64,000 nt of DNA from Adenophora triphylla var. japonica (lineage: Eukaryota > Streptophyta > Magnoliopsida > Asterales > Campanulaceae). Position 1 is the first letter of the stretch, and every line of letters begins with the position of its first letter. Shown one piece after another: positions 32,990 to 45,069 of this stretch. The stretch lies in NCBI GenBank assembly GCA_022495995.1, contig JAFEMH010002459.1, positions 186,001 to 250,000 of the forward strand. Reading direction: 5' to 3'. The notes below the pieces were generated by a model. The model saw only the letters and a list, made by a program, of their open reading frames with translations, searched no databases and was not told the DNA's origin. Made by a program: the position numbers and the translations under genes.

Positions 32990-34483
32990 ATGGCTTCCAA
33001 GGAGATTGCCCCAACGTCCATGATTGTCGATGATTTTTCTTTGTCCCCTGAAGTGATTGCATCTTTCAAGCAAGCATCAAAGGATTTTGTAAGGTCGTTT
33101 CGCAACCGGTCTCGCAATAAGTTTATCGCAGAATTCGGATTTAGAATTCTTTTCACTTTGAAGAACCTCCAACCGGATTGGAAGTTATTGCAGGGTGCTG
33201 CTCGATTTTGGGATCCCTCTATTCATCTTTTCAATTTTTCTTTGAATGTGATGGTGCCTACCGTGGAGGAATTCGCCATTATTTTGGATATGCCTTTGAC
33301 TGGCGAGATTGCTGTTCCTAGGTATCATAGGAATCATTCGGAGGCTTTGAACGAATTGTTAGGGATCCCCCTTGATACTTGCTATGGGTTGGTTCACCGC
33401 AAGTGGGTTGATTGCTCTTCTTTTCCGGGACGCTTCAGCGGTGATTCTGATGATGATGCTTTTCATGTTCATAAGCGGAACTTTCTGGCTCTTTCTCTTT
33501 TCGGAGATGTTTTGTTTACGTGCAGGGACGGCTTGGTCGATTCCCAACTGGTGGAAGTTGTTCGCGAGGCTAGGAAATGTTCTAGGAACATTATTCCGCT
33601 AATCTTGGGTGAGACCCTTCATGGTCTTGATGAGCTGCATAGGGTGGCGTCATGACTCAAGGGAGTCCCCTTCATTGACTATTTGGCTTAGGGAGCATCT
33701 CAAGTTGATAGGTCCCCCGTTGGAATATTCTCCTTTTACATATCATACGCGAAAGTTGTTGATCAAAGATCTTTCGGCGGATGAATGGGGCCGAGTTGAT
33801 TGCGAAGACCGAAAGCGCCGATATTCTCTTGTGTCCACCTTATTGGAGGTTGAACAAGTATGTTGCCAATACCAAGGGTTTTGACGGGGTTGTTCTTCCG
33901 GGTTTGCGAGATTCCTCCTTTTACTTTCCCAAGCGGGTGCTCCGTCGGTTTGGTCGGCGACGGGACACTTATCTTTTTGAAGGAGCTTCTCGTGAAGTGT
34001 CTTATATTGGTGTAGAGTTTGCGCAGGTGCTAGCTCAATCATGGGGTGAAGGAACTAATCGGGACCGTTGGTCGCACCTTCGGACTTTTAATGCAAGCAT
34101 CTTCCTGTCGACAAATATTTGGATTGGTTCCTCCATACCGGTCATCCTAGTGCGAGAGAAGATTGATGATTTGCGGCTTTTACGCTAAGAGATTCTTTTG
34201 TAGCTCGCGGTATCTTGCGAAGGAGCGAGGCTCGGTCGATCCTGCTAATGTGCGAACTGATCCAACTCAGGATTTTCTTGATGGGGATTGGTACGAGAGG
34301 CGAGGCAAGGGAATGCCTGGAAAGACGCAAGCTTTGGATAGGCCTCATGTCTTCAAGAGATTGTCGGAATCTGCCTTTAATTGTCTCGAGGGATGTTCTG
34401 CTTTGAGAGGCTCAAAGCGCAAGGAGGATCACGACGTCGGTGGAGACCATGTCCGCCGGCCAACCAAGTCAATGAAAGGCTAG
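32990..34483 (+). pseudogene. Second antisense gene of element C, DUF7745-like PMD relative
   Basis: The best preserved copy of this gene in the window. A first open stretch of 221 residues starts MASKEIAPTSMIVDD and includes LKNLQPDWKLLQGAARFWD, VPTVEEFAIILDMPLTGE and IIPLILGETLHGLDEL. It then shifts frame near 33650 and continues in three pieces (33609-33884, 33781-34188, 34163-34483) through YHTRKLLIKDLSADEW and FPKRVLRRFGRR to a basic tail GSKRKEDHDV..RRPTKS, a possible nuclear signal. No intron is evident. The equivalents in A and B are more broken. Assignment to the DUF7745 group is by recalled resemblance. The activity is unknown. Confidence 0.65.
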
Positions 34484-34674
34484 ATCTTTAGGAGTACCAA
34501 GAGATTGCTTTGATAGATCAATTGTTTACGCTTTATTAGTATTATTTTTTTCAAGTTTGTTAGCTTAGCAAATTAGTCGTTGTGGTTAGGATTTCCCTAT
34601 TGTCATTAATGAAACGCATTCGATTAATAAAAGGGACAACTTTGATTTATTTATTTGATTAGACCGAACCCGAA

Positions 34675-34733
34675 GGCTGCCTACGTTCCTCTTTTACAGC
34701 AATTAAACAAGAGGCTCAGGTCCAACGTAGTTC
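34675..34733 (-). other. Structured motif, integrase-side copy of element C
   Basis: In element sense GAACTACG..ACGTAGGCAGCC with inner arms CCTCTT/AAGAGG. Confidence 0.6.
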
Positions 34734-34775
34734 ATTTTTGAGAAAAGGACAAAATATGGCTCAGTAGTGGGGGTA

Positions 34776-34787
34776 ATCTCGCGAGAT
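34776..34787. promoter_or_regulatory. Perfect palindrome ATCTCGCGAGAT
   Basis: A 12-bp C-family palindrome between the antisense cassette and integrase, followed by a poly-T run at about 34799-34829. Confidence 0.55.
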
Positions 34788-34801
34788 AAGCCCCCTTCTT
34801 C

Positions 34802-34832
<31 letters not shown>

Positions 34833-34949
34833 CACACCCTTTCTTTTGCCTAGACCGCCCCTTTGGGTTTTCAATCTAGCGGGCTTCTTTTCTTGTGCTA
34901 GCTCTAATTTTTGCCTAGGTCGTCCTTTCAGGGATTTTCAACCTAGCGG

Positions 34950-36465
34950 CGATTTCTTTTAAGGAGGCCAAGTCACGCGAAGTACTTCTTGAGCTTGTCC
35001 ATGTTGACCGGCTTCGGTAGTTGATCTCCGTCTAAGTCTACCGGTGAAGGGCTCCTCCAGAGAATATCTTCTTCACACTGTAGGGTCCTATCCACCTTGG
35101 TCACCACTTGCCTAACGGGTTGAAAGGTCAGGGACGATGCTCACGGAGCACCGGGTCGCCTACTCGATGTTCCTTGTCTTGACCTTTTTGTTGAAAGCTC
35201 TTGCCATTCTTCTTTGGTAAGCTTGAGTGTGTTCGGCCGCTTTCAACCTTCTTTCGTCCAACAGGGCTAGCTCTTCGTATCTGCTTTCTAGCCGATCGAC
35301 TTCATTCACTTGGTTTTCTAGGAGAACTCTTAGTGATGGTATTTCCAATTCTATCGGTAAGACTGGCCTCCATCCCGAATGTGAGGGCGTAGGGAGTTTC
35401 TCCTGTAGCTATGCGGACTGAAGTGCGGTACCCCTATAGTGCGAATGGTAGCTTGTCGGGCGATCTTTTCCGATGGCTTGCCATTTTTCGATGATAGTCT
35501 CGATTGTTTTGTTCGCGGCTTCAAGCTGCTCCGTTTGTTTGAGGCCTATAAGGAGATGACTTGTGTCTCGTGATTTTGTACTCGGTCGGTAGGCGATCGG
35601 TTTCCTTCTCGAAGTGTGACCCATTATCGGATATCATCTCTTGTGGAACCCCATATCGGCGAGATGATGTTGTGCTTGATGAATTACGCAACCTTTACGG
35701 CATTCGAACTTTGTAGGAGGCGGCCTCGACCCATTTAGTGAAATAGTCGATGGCTACTAGGGCCAACAGTGTCCTATTGGCTCCTGCGGGTGTGATCTTT
35801 CCAATCACGTCTATTCCCCATGTAGAGAACGGCCAAGGTGAAGTCATTGGGTACGACAAGGAAGGCGGTGCATGCTTTGAAGATTGGCGTGTATCGACAC
35901 TTGTGACACTTCTTGACCATTTTGGTACAGTCGGCTTCCATGGTCGGCCAAAAGTACCCTTGTCTGATGATCTTTTTGGCGAGCATGTTTCCGCTCATGT
36001 GGGTTCCACATATGCCTTGATGAACATGGTCCATTATTTCCTGGGCCTCTTCCTCGGTGGCGCAAAGGAGGTTTCCTTGGGAATGTTTCTTGAATAAACG
36101 GCTAGCAGTGATGACGTAATTGGCAGCCAACCTCTTAAGGGCAATGCGAGTCTTCGAGTGCATCTCGAGGTGGTATGGTTCCATCTAGGATGAAATACCA
36201 AATGTCGTGGTACCATGGTTTCCCTTCGGAGTTTTCAACAGCGGCACCTTTGGATAACCATTTGTCTTTGCAGTCGTGAAGATCTATAACGGCGCAGTAT
36301 GCAGGAGTTGCACGCCGTGTTATCTTGAAGGGTTTAACTGCTTTTCCTTTAGGGATTTTGACCAAAGAAGCAAGTGTGGCTAATGCGTCCGCAAACCGAT
36401 TTTTGTCTCTGGGGAGATAGTGGAATGAGACATCCTGAAATTGTTGCGCCAATTCTTGGAGGTGG
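34950..36465 (-). pseudogene. Second RNase H tail and integrase of element C
   Basis: The minus frames continue the pol of C left of nested element B. LQELAQQFQDVSFHYLPRDK (near 36460-36400) completes the second RNase H. Then comes the integrase zinc region with HQGICGTHM and KKCHKC (near 36010-35890), core fragments, the stretch EQLEAANKTIETIIEKWQ (near 35530), and the C-terminal segment SRYEELALLDERRLKAAEHT (35290-35230). Integrase would insert the cDNA into the genome. Several frameshifts break the catalytic core, so it is inactive as written. Confidence 0.75.
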
Positions 36466-38179
36466 TGTGAATGTGGTGCCCAAATTTTGTTGGATTCACG
36501 CGAGTTTGAAGACATCCGGTTTAATTTGAAAAAAACGGAGTCGCCACGCCATTTTGATTACCTCAAAACTTTGAAAAAAAGGTTTTTACTTGGGTTCGGA
36601 GGTTAAGTTACCCCTTGGGAAGAACGTTTGGCGTTCACCCAAAGTGCCTTGCCGGAGCAAGTCTCCCAAGATTTCAGTAATCGTGCTTGCTTGCGTGCTT
36701 TCTTGTGTGCATGTGTTTGAGAAAAAGGGGGGGGGAATGTCCCAAGTTGTCTTCCGGACGTACAAACCATTTGTTGGTTGTCGCTCGGGATTCCTTGGAA
36801 TTTTATGTATTTGGGATTATGATCCCGTCCTCATCTTATGACTTGTGATCATCGCATTTTAACCTCGGGACCCTCGGGACTTGCGTGATCGAGAGAATGA
36901 CTCTCTTTTGGTCAAAGATGAGGTTCTTTAGAAAAGGAGGGTCCTTAGCCCATCAATCCTACGCTTTAAGACGGTCGAGCTCGTATAGATGCTTCATACT
37001 CTTTCTTAAGCGATAATCGGAGATATAGGGTTCAAGGTGTCCCTTTCTAAAGAGATATGGAACCTTTAATGGAAGGAACGATGTAAAGATAGGATCTTTT
37101 ACACCGGTCCATTCCTAGGTTGTTAATGGGGGAATGGGGGAAATGTATGTAAAAATGACACTTTAATGAAAAGATGACATTTTTGGGTTGCAAATGATGC
37201 ACTTAGTTTAAAGAAATAATCTTTATTGCAAATGATGCATAAAGATTTGATTTTTATGCAAATGATGCATTTTTGTTGAAGAAATTGGCATTCATTATGC
37301 AAATGATGCATAAAGATTGCATTTTGAAAAGCATATGATGCTAGTTTATGGTAAAGACATGGTCTTTAAAGCAAATGATGCTTGAACAAGGGATTTTGGA
37401 TGCAAATGATGCATTTTGATTGAAAAAGATTTGATTTTTATATGCAAAGGATGCATGAAGATGACATTTTTATTTGAAAATGGGGGTTTTAGGTGCAAAG
37501 GATGCACCTTTATGGGAAAAGACTACATTTTTATGACAAATGATGTCTAATGCATGCCAAAGGGGAAGGGGAATATAAAGATAGGATCTTTAATCTACCA
37601 AGTCCCAAGCAATATAAAGACAATGCAATGAGCAAATTATAAAGCAATTAGGATGCAAAGGTGGGGCGTGCGAGGTTACCAATAGCTTCCTTCTTCTTTG
37701 GTCGGAGCTAGGAGGAGAGGTTGGTCTTGGATCTTCAAGGAGGAGGGAGGGAGCTTCTTGGCCTTCTTCTTCACCTTCTTGAGCTTCCAGCAATATTCTT
37801 CACGTATTTGGAGTGTTTGTGGGTGACGTGCTATGGATTGTGTGTGTTGAAATGGGTAGAGGAGGGCTCTATTTATAGGCGATCTGGATAAGGCTAATGA
37901 AGCCGTGCGGCTAGGGACGGCGAGCTAATGCGGCCGTGCGGCATTATCCATTGTGACTCGGCATTTCTAGAACCATGCAAGGTGGCAAATTCTAGAACCC
38001 TCTTCCTAATTAAGAAAAACGTGTTTCTTAATTAGGAAGGCTCCCTTCAACCCTTAATTTAATTTGGAATTTGTTCCGAACATTTCCGGAACACTAGGAA
38101 GGTCAGGGGAATTACCGGAAACTTACCGAAATTGCCGGGAAATTTAACCGGAAGGCATGAGGCAGATTTGGGTACTTAC
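36466..38179 (-). repeat. 3' LTR of element B (left)
   Basis: The plus strand starts TGTGAATGTGGTGCCC and ends TACTTAC. TATA is at 37869-37878, palindromes at 37901-37912 and 37930-37943. Repeated TGCAAATGATGCA-like words fill 37180-37460. Confidence 0.88.
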
Positions 38180-38225
38180 GAAGCCCCTCGGCAACGTCAC
38201 TTGCAAGGCGAGTGGGGTTGTCGAT
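38180..38225 (-). other. Polypurine tract and hairpin of element B
   Basis: In element sense GCCGAGGGGCTTC abuts the LTR, preceded by a hairpin equivalent to that of A with one changed base (GCGAGTG for GCAAGTG). Confidence 0.55.
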
Positions 38226-38300
38226 AGAAAAGGATCCGATCGGCGAATGCCGAGAAGGATTAGGTGACCAAGGTGGTCGAGTGGCTGAACCTCTGGAAGA

Positions 38301-38339
38301 CTACCTACGTATCCGGAGGAATCAAGCCGGCCGTAGTTC
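38301..38339 (-). other. Structured motif, LTR-proximal copy of element B
   Basis: Equivalent of 11628-11669 in A, with a small deletion in the loop region. Confidence 0.5.
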
Positions 38340-38565
38340 GGAATTAGGATCCATTGGGGAAGGAAGAAGAGAAAGCGGTCTCTTCTTTGGGAAATAGAAG
38401 AGAAAATGACCTAGGAGGTCAAGCAATTGATCCCTGCTGGGGATATGCTAGGAGTGACCAAGGTGGTCGGATATACGAACCTCTATGAGGGGCTGCTTTA
38501 TCACTGAGGAGTGACAAAGAAACAGGGTGACCAAAGTGGTCGAATGGCTGGACCTTTTATAAAAG

Positions 38566-38608
38566 GCTACCTACGTATCCCGGAGGAATCAAGCCTTGAT
38601 CGTAGTTC
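38566..38608 (-). other. Structured motif, second LTR-side copy of element B
   Basis: Equivalent of 11878-11921 in A; sequence identical in the helices. Confidence 0.55.
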
Positions 38609-38763
38609 AAGCATCACTAGATAGTTAGGAACGATGTCTAGGATTCTTGAGATTTTGACAATTAATGGAGGCTGTCACCTGATTGACAATTATTGGAGGA
38701 TGTCACCTGATTGAAACTAGAGCTTACGTCACTGTCGAGTGGATAGAGGTAGCTAGAGTTTGG

Positions 38764-39350
38764 TGAACTTGAGCATACGTCTCAATCTCTTTCGAATCAG
38801 AGATATGGGTTGCCAAAGCTAGAACGATTTAAGCATACGTCTCAATCTCTTTCGAATCAGAGATATGGGTTGCCAATGACTTGAGCATACGTCTCAATCT
38901 CTTTCGAATCAGAGATATGGGTTGCCAAAGCTAGAATGATTTAAGCATACGTCTCAATCTCTTTCGAATCAGAGATATGGGTTGCCAAAGTTTGAATGAC
39001 TTAAGCATACGTCACTATTCATGACAGAGGTAGCTTAAGTTGATAGAAACTTGAGCGTACGTCACTATTCGGGATAGAGGTAGCTTAAGTTGAGAGAAAC
39101 TTGAGCGTACGTCACTATTCGGGATAGAGGTAGCTTAAGTTGAGAGAAACTTGAGCGTACGTCACTATTCGGGATAGAGGTAGCTTAAGTTGAGAGAAAC
39201 TTGAGCGTACGTCACTATTCGGGATAGAGGTAGCTTAAGTTGAGAGAAACTTGAGCGTACGTCACTATTCGGGATAGAGGTAGCTTAAGTTGATAGAAAC
39301 TTAGCATACGTCACTATTCGGGATAGAGGTAGCTTAAGTTGAGAGAAACT
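38764..39350 (-). repeat. Two-part minisatellite of element B
   Basis: The left part (to about 39000) has four units of the type found in A. The right part (about 39040-39340) has about seven units of 50 bp containing GCGTACGTCACTATTCGGGA and TAGAGGTAGCTTAAGTTGAG. A has only a single relic of the second unit. Confidence 0.85.
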
Positions 39351-39548
39351 TGACAATTCGGAGGTTGTCACCTAGCGTTATCCCGTTATAACGGAATTAA
39401 CGGAGGTGACTGGGAATAGAGCTTGATTGCTTAGGCGATAAGGGATATCTTCTGAAGAGGGTGTTATCTTGGTTAAAAGATAACGGAAATTACATGCCCA
39501 AGTGGAAGGTCCAGGGGCAGGATTGTAATTTTTGCTCAGAGCGAAAGA

Positions 39549-39620
39549 GGCCGCCCGGCATGAGAGGCTGGAAAAAGAAGCCGTACGGCTGGAAACCTGA
39601 TTTTTACAGATTATTTAAAA
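39549..39620 (+). promoter_or_regulatory. Promoter of the antisense PMD gene of element B
   Basis: GGCCGCCCGGCA (39549-39560), AGCCGTACGGCT (39579-39590), TTATTTAAAA (39611-39620), then the ATG at 39735; the spacing equals that in A. Confidence 0.55.
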
Positions 39621-39734
39621 CAGATTTGAACGGGCTATTGGGCATTGTTGCCGCCCATTCAGCCGAGAGAGAGAGAGAGGAGAGAAGAAAGAATTTCGAA
39701 ATTCTTTGAATTCCCTTGCTTCCCTTGATTTGAG

Positions 39735-42344
39735 ATGGATCCGGCACCAAGACAAGCAAGGAGGAATGTTTCCGCCGCCGCTAGATGGAGGAGGAAGGAG
39801 CTTGTCCGGACGGATAGGAGGTATGACTTTCTCACGCCTCCATCGGAGCTCTATCCGGGAAGGAGGGAGCACAAATCGACGAACCCGCGATCGGTTGGGG
39901 TAAGCGTTCTTATTTGGCTCAAATCCGATGATTTTGCTTGATTTTTTTTTTTTGAATAATTTAGGGCTTAACCTGAACTTAGGAATTTTCTAGGATTTTC
40001 TTAGGATTTTTGAATGATTTTGAGATGCATGAACAACCTATGAGGCTAAGAATATGCATGTGCAATTTATTTGATGAAAATTATGAGAATGACTCACTTT
40101 TTTCTCGCAAATGAAGTAAGAATGAGAATTGTCTAAATATGAGACGGAGTTCTTGCCTTGTGCTAGAACTAGGTCAAAATTCTGATTTTCAATGAGAAAA
40201 CATGATTTTGGAAGATGAAAAATGATTCATGCATGCCATTTTATTTGAAAAATAATGCTTATGTGCAAAGAATCGTGAAAATTATGATTTTGTGCCTTAG
40301 GAAAGCAACGTGCTTAAAATGACGTGTTTCAAATGATGAAAGTCACGTTTTTGATGCAAAAGATGCTAAAAAGACTTGTATGAATGCTTTTCTTTTGAAA
40401 AAATATGTGCACTTTTGTGACTATATGCATGCTTTTGAAATGAGATGAAGGACTGACACTTCTTTTGATGTGCTTGTCTACGAGGAGAACAAGTCTAGGG
40501 GACCATACGAGATAGCGGTGAATCTTTGGCGAGAGGATGCCGGATTTTGAGAAGAATGGGGTGAACCCTAAAGAGTTGGTGAGGGCTACCGGTGCAGACG
40601 CGTTTGTGGAGGCCGTCGGCACGGGGATTCACATCACCTCAAAGAGCAAGGGCTGGTTCGGGCTCTTTACGAGTTTTGGTGGGACTCTACTCATAGTTTC
40701 CACTGAGTGGGGAGAGCTTGCGTGACTCTGCCGATTTTACGGCGGTGCGGCTGCGGTTCACGGGAGGCCCGTGACTTGGAGAGACCACATTACAGTGAGG
40801 AGTTCCGAGCTTTGGTTGGATTTGAGGCGATTCCCGAGGGATTGGGTATGGAGACGAGGAATGTCGAGGTGGCGATCCCGAAGCGCATGCGGGACTTTCT
40901 TTGCTAATGATGTGGCCTTGCCACCGGTGGCTAGAGCATTCGTGTGGTTGATGCTTTATCGATCACTATCTTTGCTAATTACAGGACGCTAGCCATGACT
41001 TGCCTCCTTGATTCTTTGGTTGATGTGGATGGGATAGGGACGGTCTCTTGGGGAGAGGCCGGATTGGCGGAGTTATACTTCTCTCTGGACATGTACGGTC
41101 GAAACAAAGCTGCTTCTATGGTGCTTCTCATTTGCCCTTGAGGTAGCCTCTCTTTCTCTTCTCTTTTCTCTTTTCTGTCTTGAGACTTCTTATGAGAAAA
41201 ATGACCTTTTTGATGTTTTTGAACATGCGGGCTGGTTTTGCGAGGTGATCGGGTTCTTTCCTTGGAACCGTAGTGATATCACCATTTTCCCTGCGATGGT
41301 TCTTGGAGGGAGATGTGAGGGATAGGTTCACGGGAAGACCCGGATCACTTTCGACTACAAGATGGTGAAGCTTTGTGCTCAATAAGGATGGACCAGGATG
41401 GAGTGGACTTCTACCCACAGGGCGGGTATCAGGAGATTTTCTTTGGGAGATGCTATTGAGGTGACGAGGCGAGAGGAGGTGGCTCAGCTGGGCTGACTTG
41501 CGACATCATATATACGGGGACCGTTTCTCGAGCGGCATGGTCATGTCCCTCCATTGGACGCCATTACTCCACACGATCCTCCCGGCACGGATCTGCGGCC
41601 CGGGGGCGCGGGCGGATGAGATTGAGAGGTACCGGGGAGGTATAGGCTGCGGAGGAGTATTTTGACATGGGTACCCCTACGTTTGTGTTTGTGGAGCGGC
41701 GCTGAGGACGCCCACGAAGGCGCGAAGGCGGCGGTCACTCGGGGATATGGGGAGGATGAGCCTCTGCGGCCCGCCTATCCCTCTGCACACCTCTCATACG
41801 TCGTACACGGAGTACCGAGGAGGATGAGGATTCCTGTATCTCGACACGAGGGAGCCCCAGTATACCACACTGATAGCACTTTGTGAGTATACTCTTAGGG
41901 TCTTATTCCCTTTTTAGCTTTCAGATTTTACATTTTTGCAATTTTACGAGATTTTTTGAGATTTTACGAGATTTTCTTTTCTTTTCTCGGAGTTCCGGCT
42001 CGCACCTATGACGGGTTGGTCGGGCGAACGGGGGTTGGAAAGACGTGTGCCGATCCTTGGTCAAGAAGGCGCTGCGCTACTAAAGCGTCAACAAGCGTGC
42101 GAGGCACAGTGCGCAAAAGGAGGCATGTCGGGGCGCGGCATCCTCTTCCTCGGCTTCGGAGTATTCATCCAGTGCCAGGCCTCAGGGGCGAGGTCTTAAT
42201 GCTGATAGCTTGGAGCGGTGGCGGAGTACGAGCACGACAACATCCCTCTTTCCGATGCGGCGACCGGGAGGACGTGATGAGAGAGCCTAGCGTCTATGGT
42301 GGCAGCGGTGATGAGGAAGAAGAAGAATCGGAGGCCTAGGGGTC
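39735..42344 (+). pseudogene. Antisense PMD gene of element B, four exons, disrupted
   Basis: Counterpart of the A gene at 12828-15444. Exon 1 is 39735-39899 (MDPAPRQARR). Exon 2 starts near 40483 and contains VNPKELVRATGADAFVEA and SWGEAGLAELYFSLD. Exon 3 is about 41219-41883. Exon 4 ends at 42344 with an acidic tail GSGDEEEEESEA. Where A reads GACCGGATGG and TATTCGGAG, B reads GACCAGGATGG and TATCAGGAG, so the two copies are damaged at different places, mostly at CAG/CTG. Acceptor AGs are again written GG. The true gene may be intact. Confidence 0.68.
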
Positions 42345-42690
42345 TCTAGAGTAGATTTGGAACAAAACAAACAATGAACACTTTTTTATGCACAACTTGT
42401 TTATTTTTTGCTTTATTTTGACGTCGGTGGGGCGAAGACATTGTATTTACGCTTTATTTACTTTTCTAATTCATGCTTTTTCAATTTGCATATTATCTGA
42501 GCCTTGGGGTAATTTTTTTGCTTGGAATCGGGGCTGAAACTGGGCCAAAATGATTTATAATGGTGTATAAATGCTTGAATGGCTTCTGGATATGTTTTTG
42601 TACAGGTTTTGGTTGAAAAAGTGGGGTGAATACTCCCTTGGGCAGCAACTTTGGTTCTTTGCAGAATTTTTTTCTGCAGAGGGCTAATGT

Positions 42691-42770
42691 AGCCGTGCGG
42701 ATAGGTCTATGGGGCAAATGAAGCCGTGCGGCTCACAGTTCTGTCTGAACTGGTTATTTTCAGAATAAAA
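42691..42770 (+). promoter_or_regulatory. Promoter of the second antisense gene of element B
   Basis: AGCCGTGCGGAT (42691-42702) and AGCCGTGCGGCT (42722-42733), then TATA-like GAATAAAA (42763-42770) and the ATG at 42872. Confidence 0.5.
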
Positions 42771-42871
42771 CCAAGGCTTGGTCATTTCATTTCATTCTCA
42801 ACCCAAACTTGTTTCAACTGTTCCCAGGGCATATTTTGGACCTAAAGACACCACCTTTGATCACTTTTGCG

Positions 42872-44400
42872 ATGGAGAGGCCCGTTAGACTACAAAGGGG
42901 GAAGAGAGACCATTTTCTGTCCGGTCTTCAATCTTGGGCGAGACATAACTTCCAAAATCACAAGGGGCTGCTTGATTCTTCCTTCAAGATCAAGTCTTTA
43001 TGGCATTTGAGGATCTCCCGCCCGATTGGGACTGTTGAGAGCCGCAACAAAGTTACAGGACGTCAGGAGACATGTTTTCTTGCTTTTCTTACAACGAAAT
43101 CGTCCCAACGCACGAAGACTTGAGCCTTGATTGGGGGTCCCGAGGCGAGGCTATATCTATTCCGGCGATCGGAGACGTGCCGGTGGCGGTAAAGCTTGCA
43201 TCTTTTACGCAGATTCCTGCAGGAGAGGCGAGGAGATGATGGTAGCTTCGGACGGGATTGACCTTTCCGAGATCCGGGCGAGTTTGGATCTCCGGCTATG
43301 GCTGCTACCATGGTGGCTATGGACGCATTTATCCTTTGCGTCTTTTACATTACTGTTCTTGCTTTGAGTCAGTGGGGATTTGTCACGGTGGTCTCTGGAC
43401 ATGGTCGAGAGGCTGCGGGTGGGAAGGATATCGTCCCACTTGGTTTTGGGGAGACTTTGCATGGGATCGACGGGATGGCTCGGGAGACCATTTCATGAGG
43501 TCAGGGAGTCCGGCTATGTTGACTTTGTGGCTGCGGGGAGAGGCTCGGGGCTTTGCACAGGGCTTTGCCGACTCGGTGCCCTTGGGTGATTTCTCGGAGA
43601 GGTGCACCTAGGCGGCGGGAACGGGGTAGGCGGGAGGCGATGATGGCTAGGCTATCCACTTCGGACATCCGTTGGTGGATACCACCTTTGGAGGTTGCGG
43701 ACCGGGAGGATATTTCGGGAGTCTTATCTTTGTGAGGGTTCCGGGATTCTTTGGTCATCCTTCTACATACCACTGCTTGGTATCCGGGCGGTTTGGGGCT
43801 TTACGGGAGCCTTTGAGTGGCGGGAGGACATCCGGACCATGGAGGTGATGTCTCTAGACATGAGGACCCGGCCCGGCTTCACTTTTTCTCGAGGGCTTGG
43901 ACATACTGCTGCTTTCCCACCCGGGGCTATCTTTAGGAGCGGGAAGAGCACGATCTTGACCACTTTGTCTACTTGGAGTGAGTACGAGAGGGAGATGGGA
44001 GCGACTCGGGTTATCTTGGAGGATAGACGCCGAGTTTTATTGGGGGATGACCACGACTCGAGTAGGACTACGAGGGAGACCGAGGCTAAGGCGAGTTGCC
44101 ATAACCAATCGGGTGACTTGGTCGGGGACATGGAGGCTCGGTACAAGAGGTTGTCAGAGGTTGCTCATTTGGCGAGTCTCGAGAGGGAGGAGATACGGAC
44201 TCGTGCTCGTATAGAGAGAGCGCTTATTGACACGGGGTTGGTAGAGGCTCCGGTGAGGATACCGAGGTCGGGATGAGGGATACCGACATTATTGAGAAGA
44301 AAAGGAAGAAGACTCGACGAGGCCGAGGAAAAGGGAAGAAGGCGAAGAAGACTCGGCGAATGACGGTGACAAGTCTTTTCTCAAGATCCTCTTATTGCCA
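42872..44400 (+). pseudogene. Second antisense gene of element B, DUF7745-like PMD relative, disrupted
   Basis: It starts MERPVRLQRG and includes SGLQSWARHNFQNHKGLLD. A shifted frame follows with GFGETLHGIDGMARETIS, matching the C gene, and then a longer open part (43695-44276) with GATRVILEDRRRVLLGDD and the helical, charged stretch SLEREEIRTRARIERALID. The end is basic (KKRKKTRRGRGKGKKAKKTR), a likely nuclear signal. The helical region could form a coiled coil. Breaks again often sit at CTG/CAG differences from A. Confidence 0.62.
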
Positions 44401-44690
44401 TTTGCAAACACATTAGTTTATTTAGGCATTTTATTGTATTTTAGATCTTTTTAGCGAGGTTAGCGAGTCAAGAGGTAGACCGTGCTTGAACTCATCAAGA
44501 AATTTTTGACTTGTAATGAACAAGAAATATTATTTTAGAAATTAATCAAGACATGTTTCATGGAAATTCAAATGTCTTATTACTTGGGACCCGTTTTATG
44601 AAAAGCGAAATACCCTTTTATTTATTGCTAAGGACGCACTTTATGGAAGCTTTATTGCCCTTTTTTTATTGTTTAGACCGAACCATATAT

Positions 44691-44746
44691 GGTGCCTACG
44701 TTCCCCTTTTACAAGAAAGGCTAAGGGGCTCGGGTCTTCGTAGTTC
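44691..44746 (-). other. Structured motif, integrase-side copy of element B
   Basis: Equivalent of 17764-17820 in A, with inner arms CCCCTT/AAGGGG kept. A T-rich spacer with poly-T runs (about 44770-45020) and a duplicated CCTAGACCGCCC segment follows; no gene there. Confidence 0.58.
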
Positions 44747-45069
44747 ATTACGGTGAACTAACAAAACTAAGTCTCTTTTTTTTTTACGTGCAACCACTTT
44801 GTTTTTGCCTAGACCGCCCTTTTTGGGGTTTTCGGCCTAATTTGGGTATTACTCTTTTGCACTAAGATTTTTTCTTTTTATATATTTTTTTTTTTATTAT
44901 TATTATTATTTTTTTTTTTTCGTGCAACCACTGTTTTTGCCTAGACCGCCCTTTTTGGGGTTTTTCGGCCTAGTGGGTATTACTCTTTTTGCACTAAGAT
45001 TTTTTTTTTTTTTTTATTAGACATAGTATCTTCGGAGTTTATCACCGTTATTTGGGTGGACAAAGGGAT

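Noticed and set aside
34799..45020. Poly-T runs as transcription terminators (about 17847-17870, 34799-34829, 44881-45016)
   Set aside because: Plant Pol II genes do not end at T runs; these are low-complexity tracts in the same spacer of A, B and C, with no Pol III gene before them.
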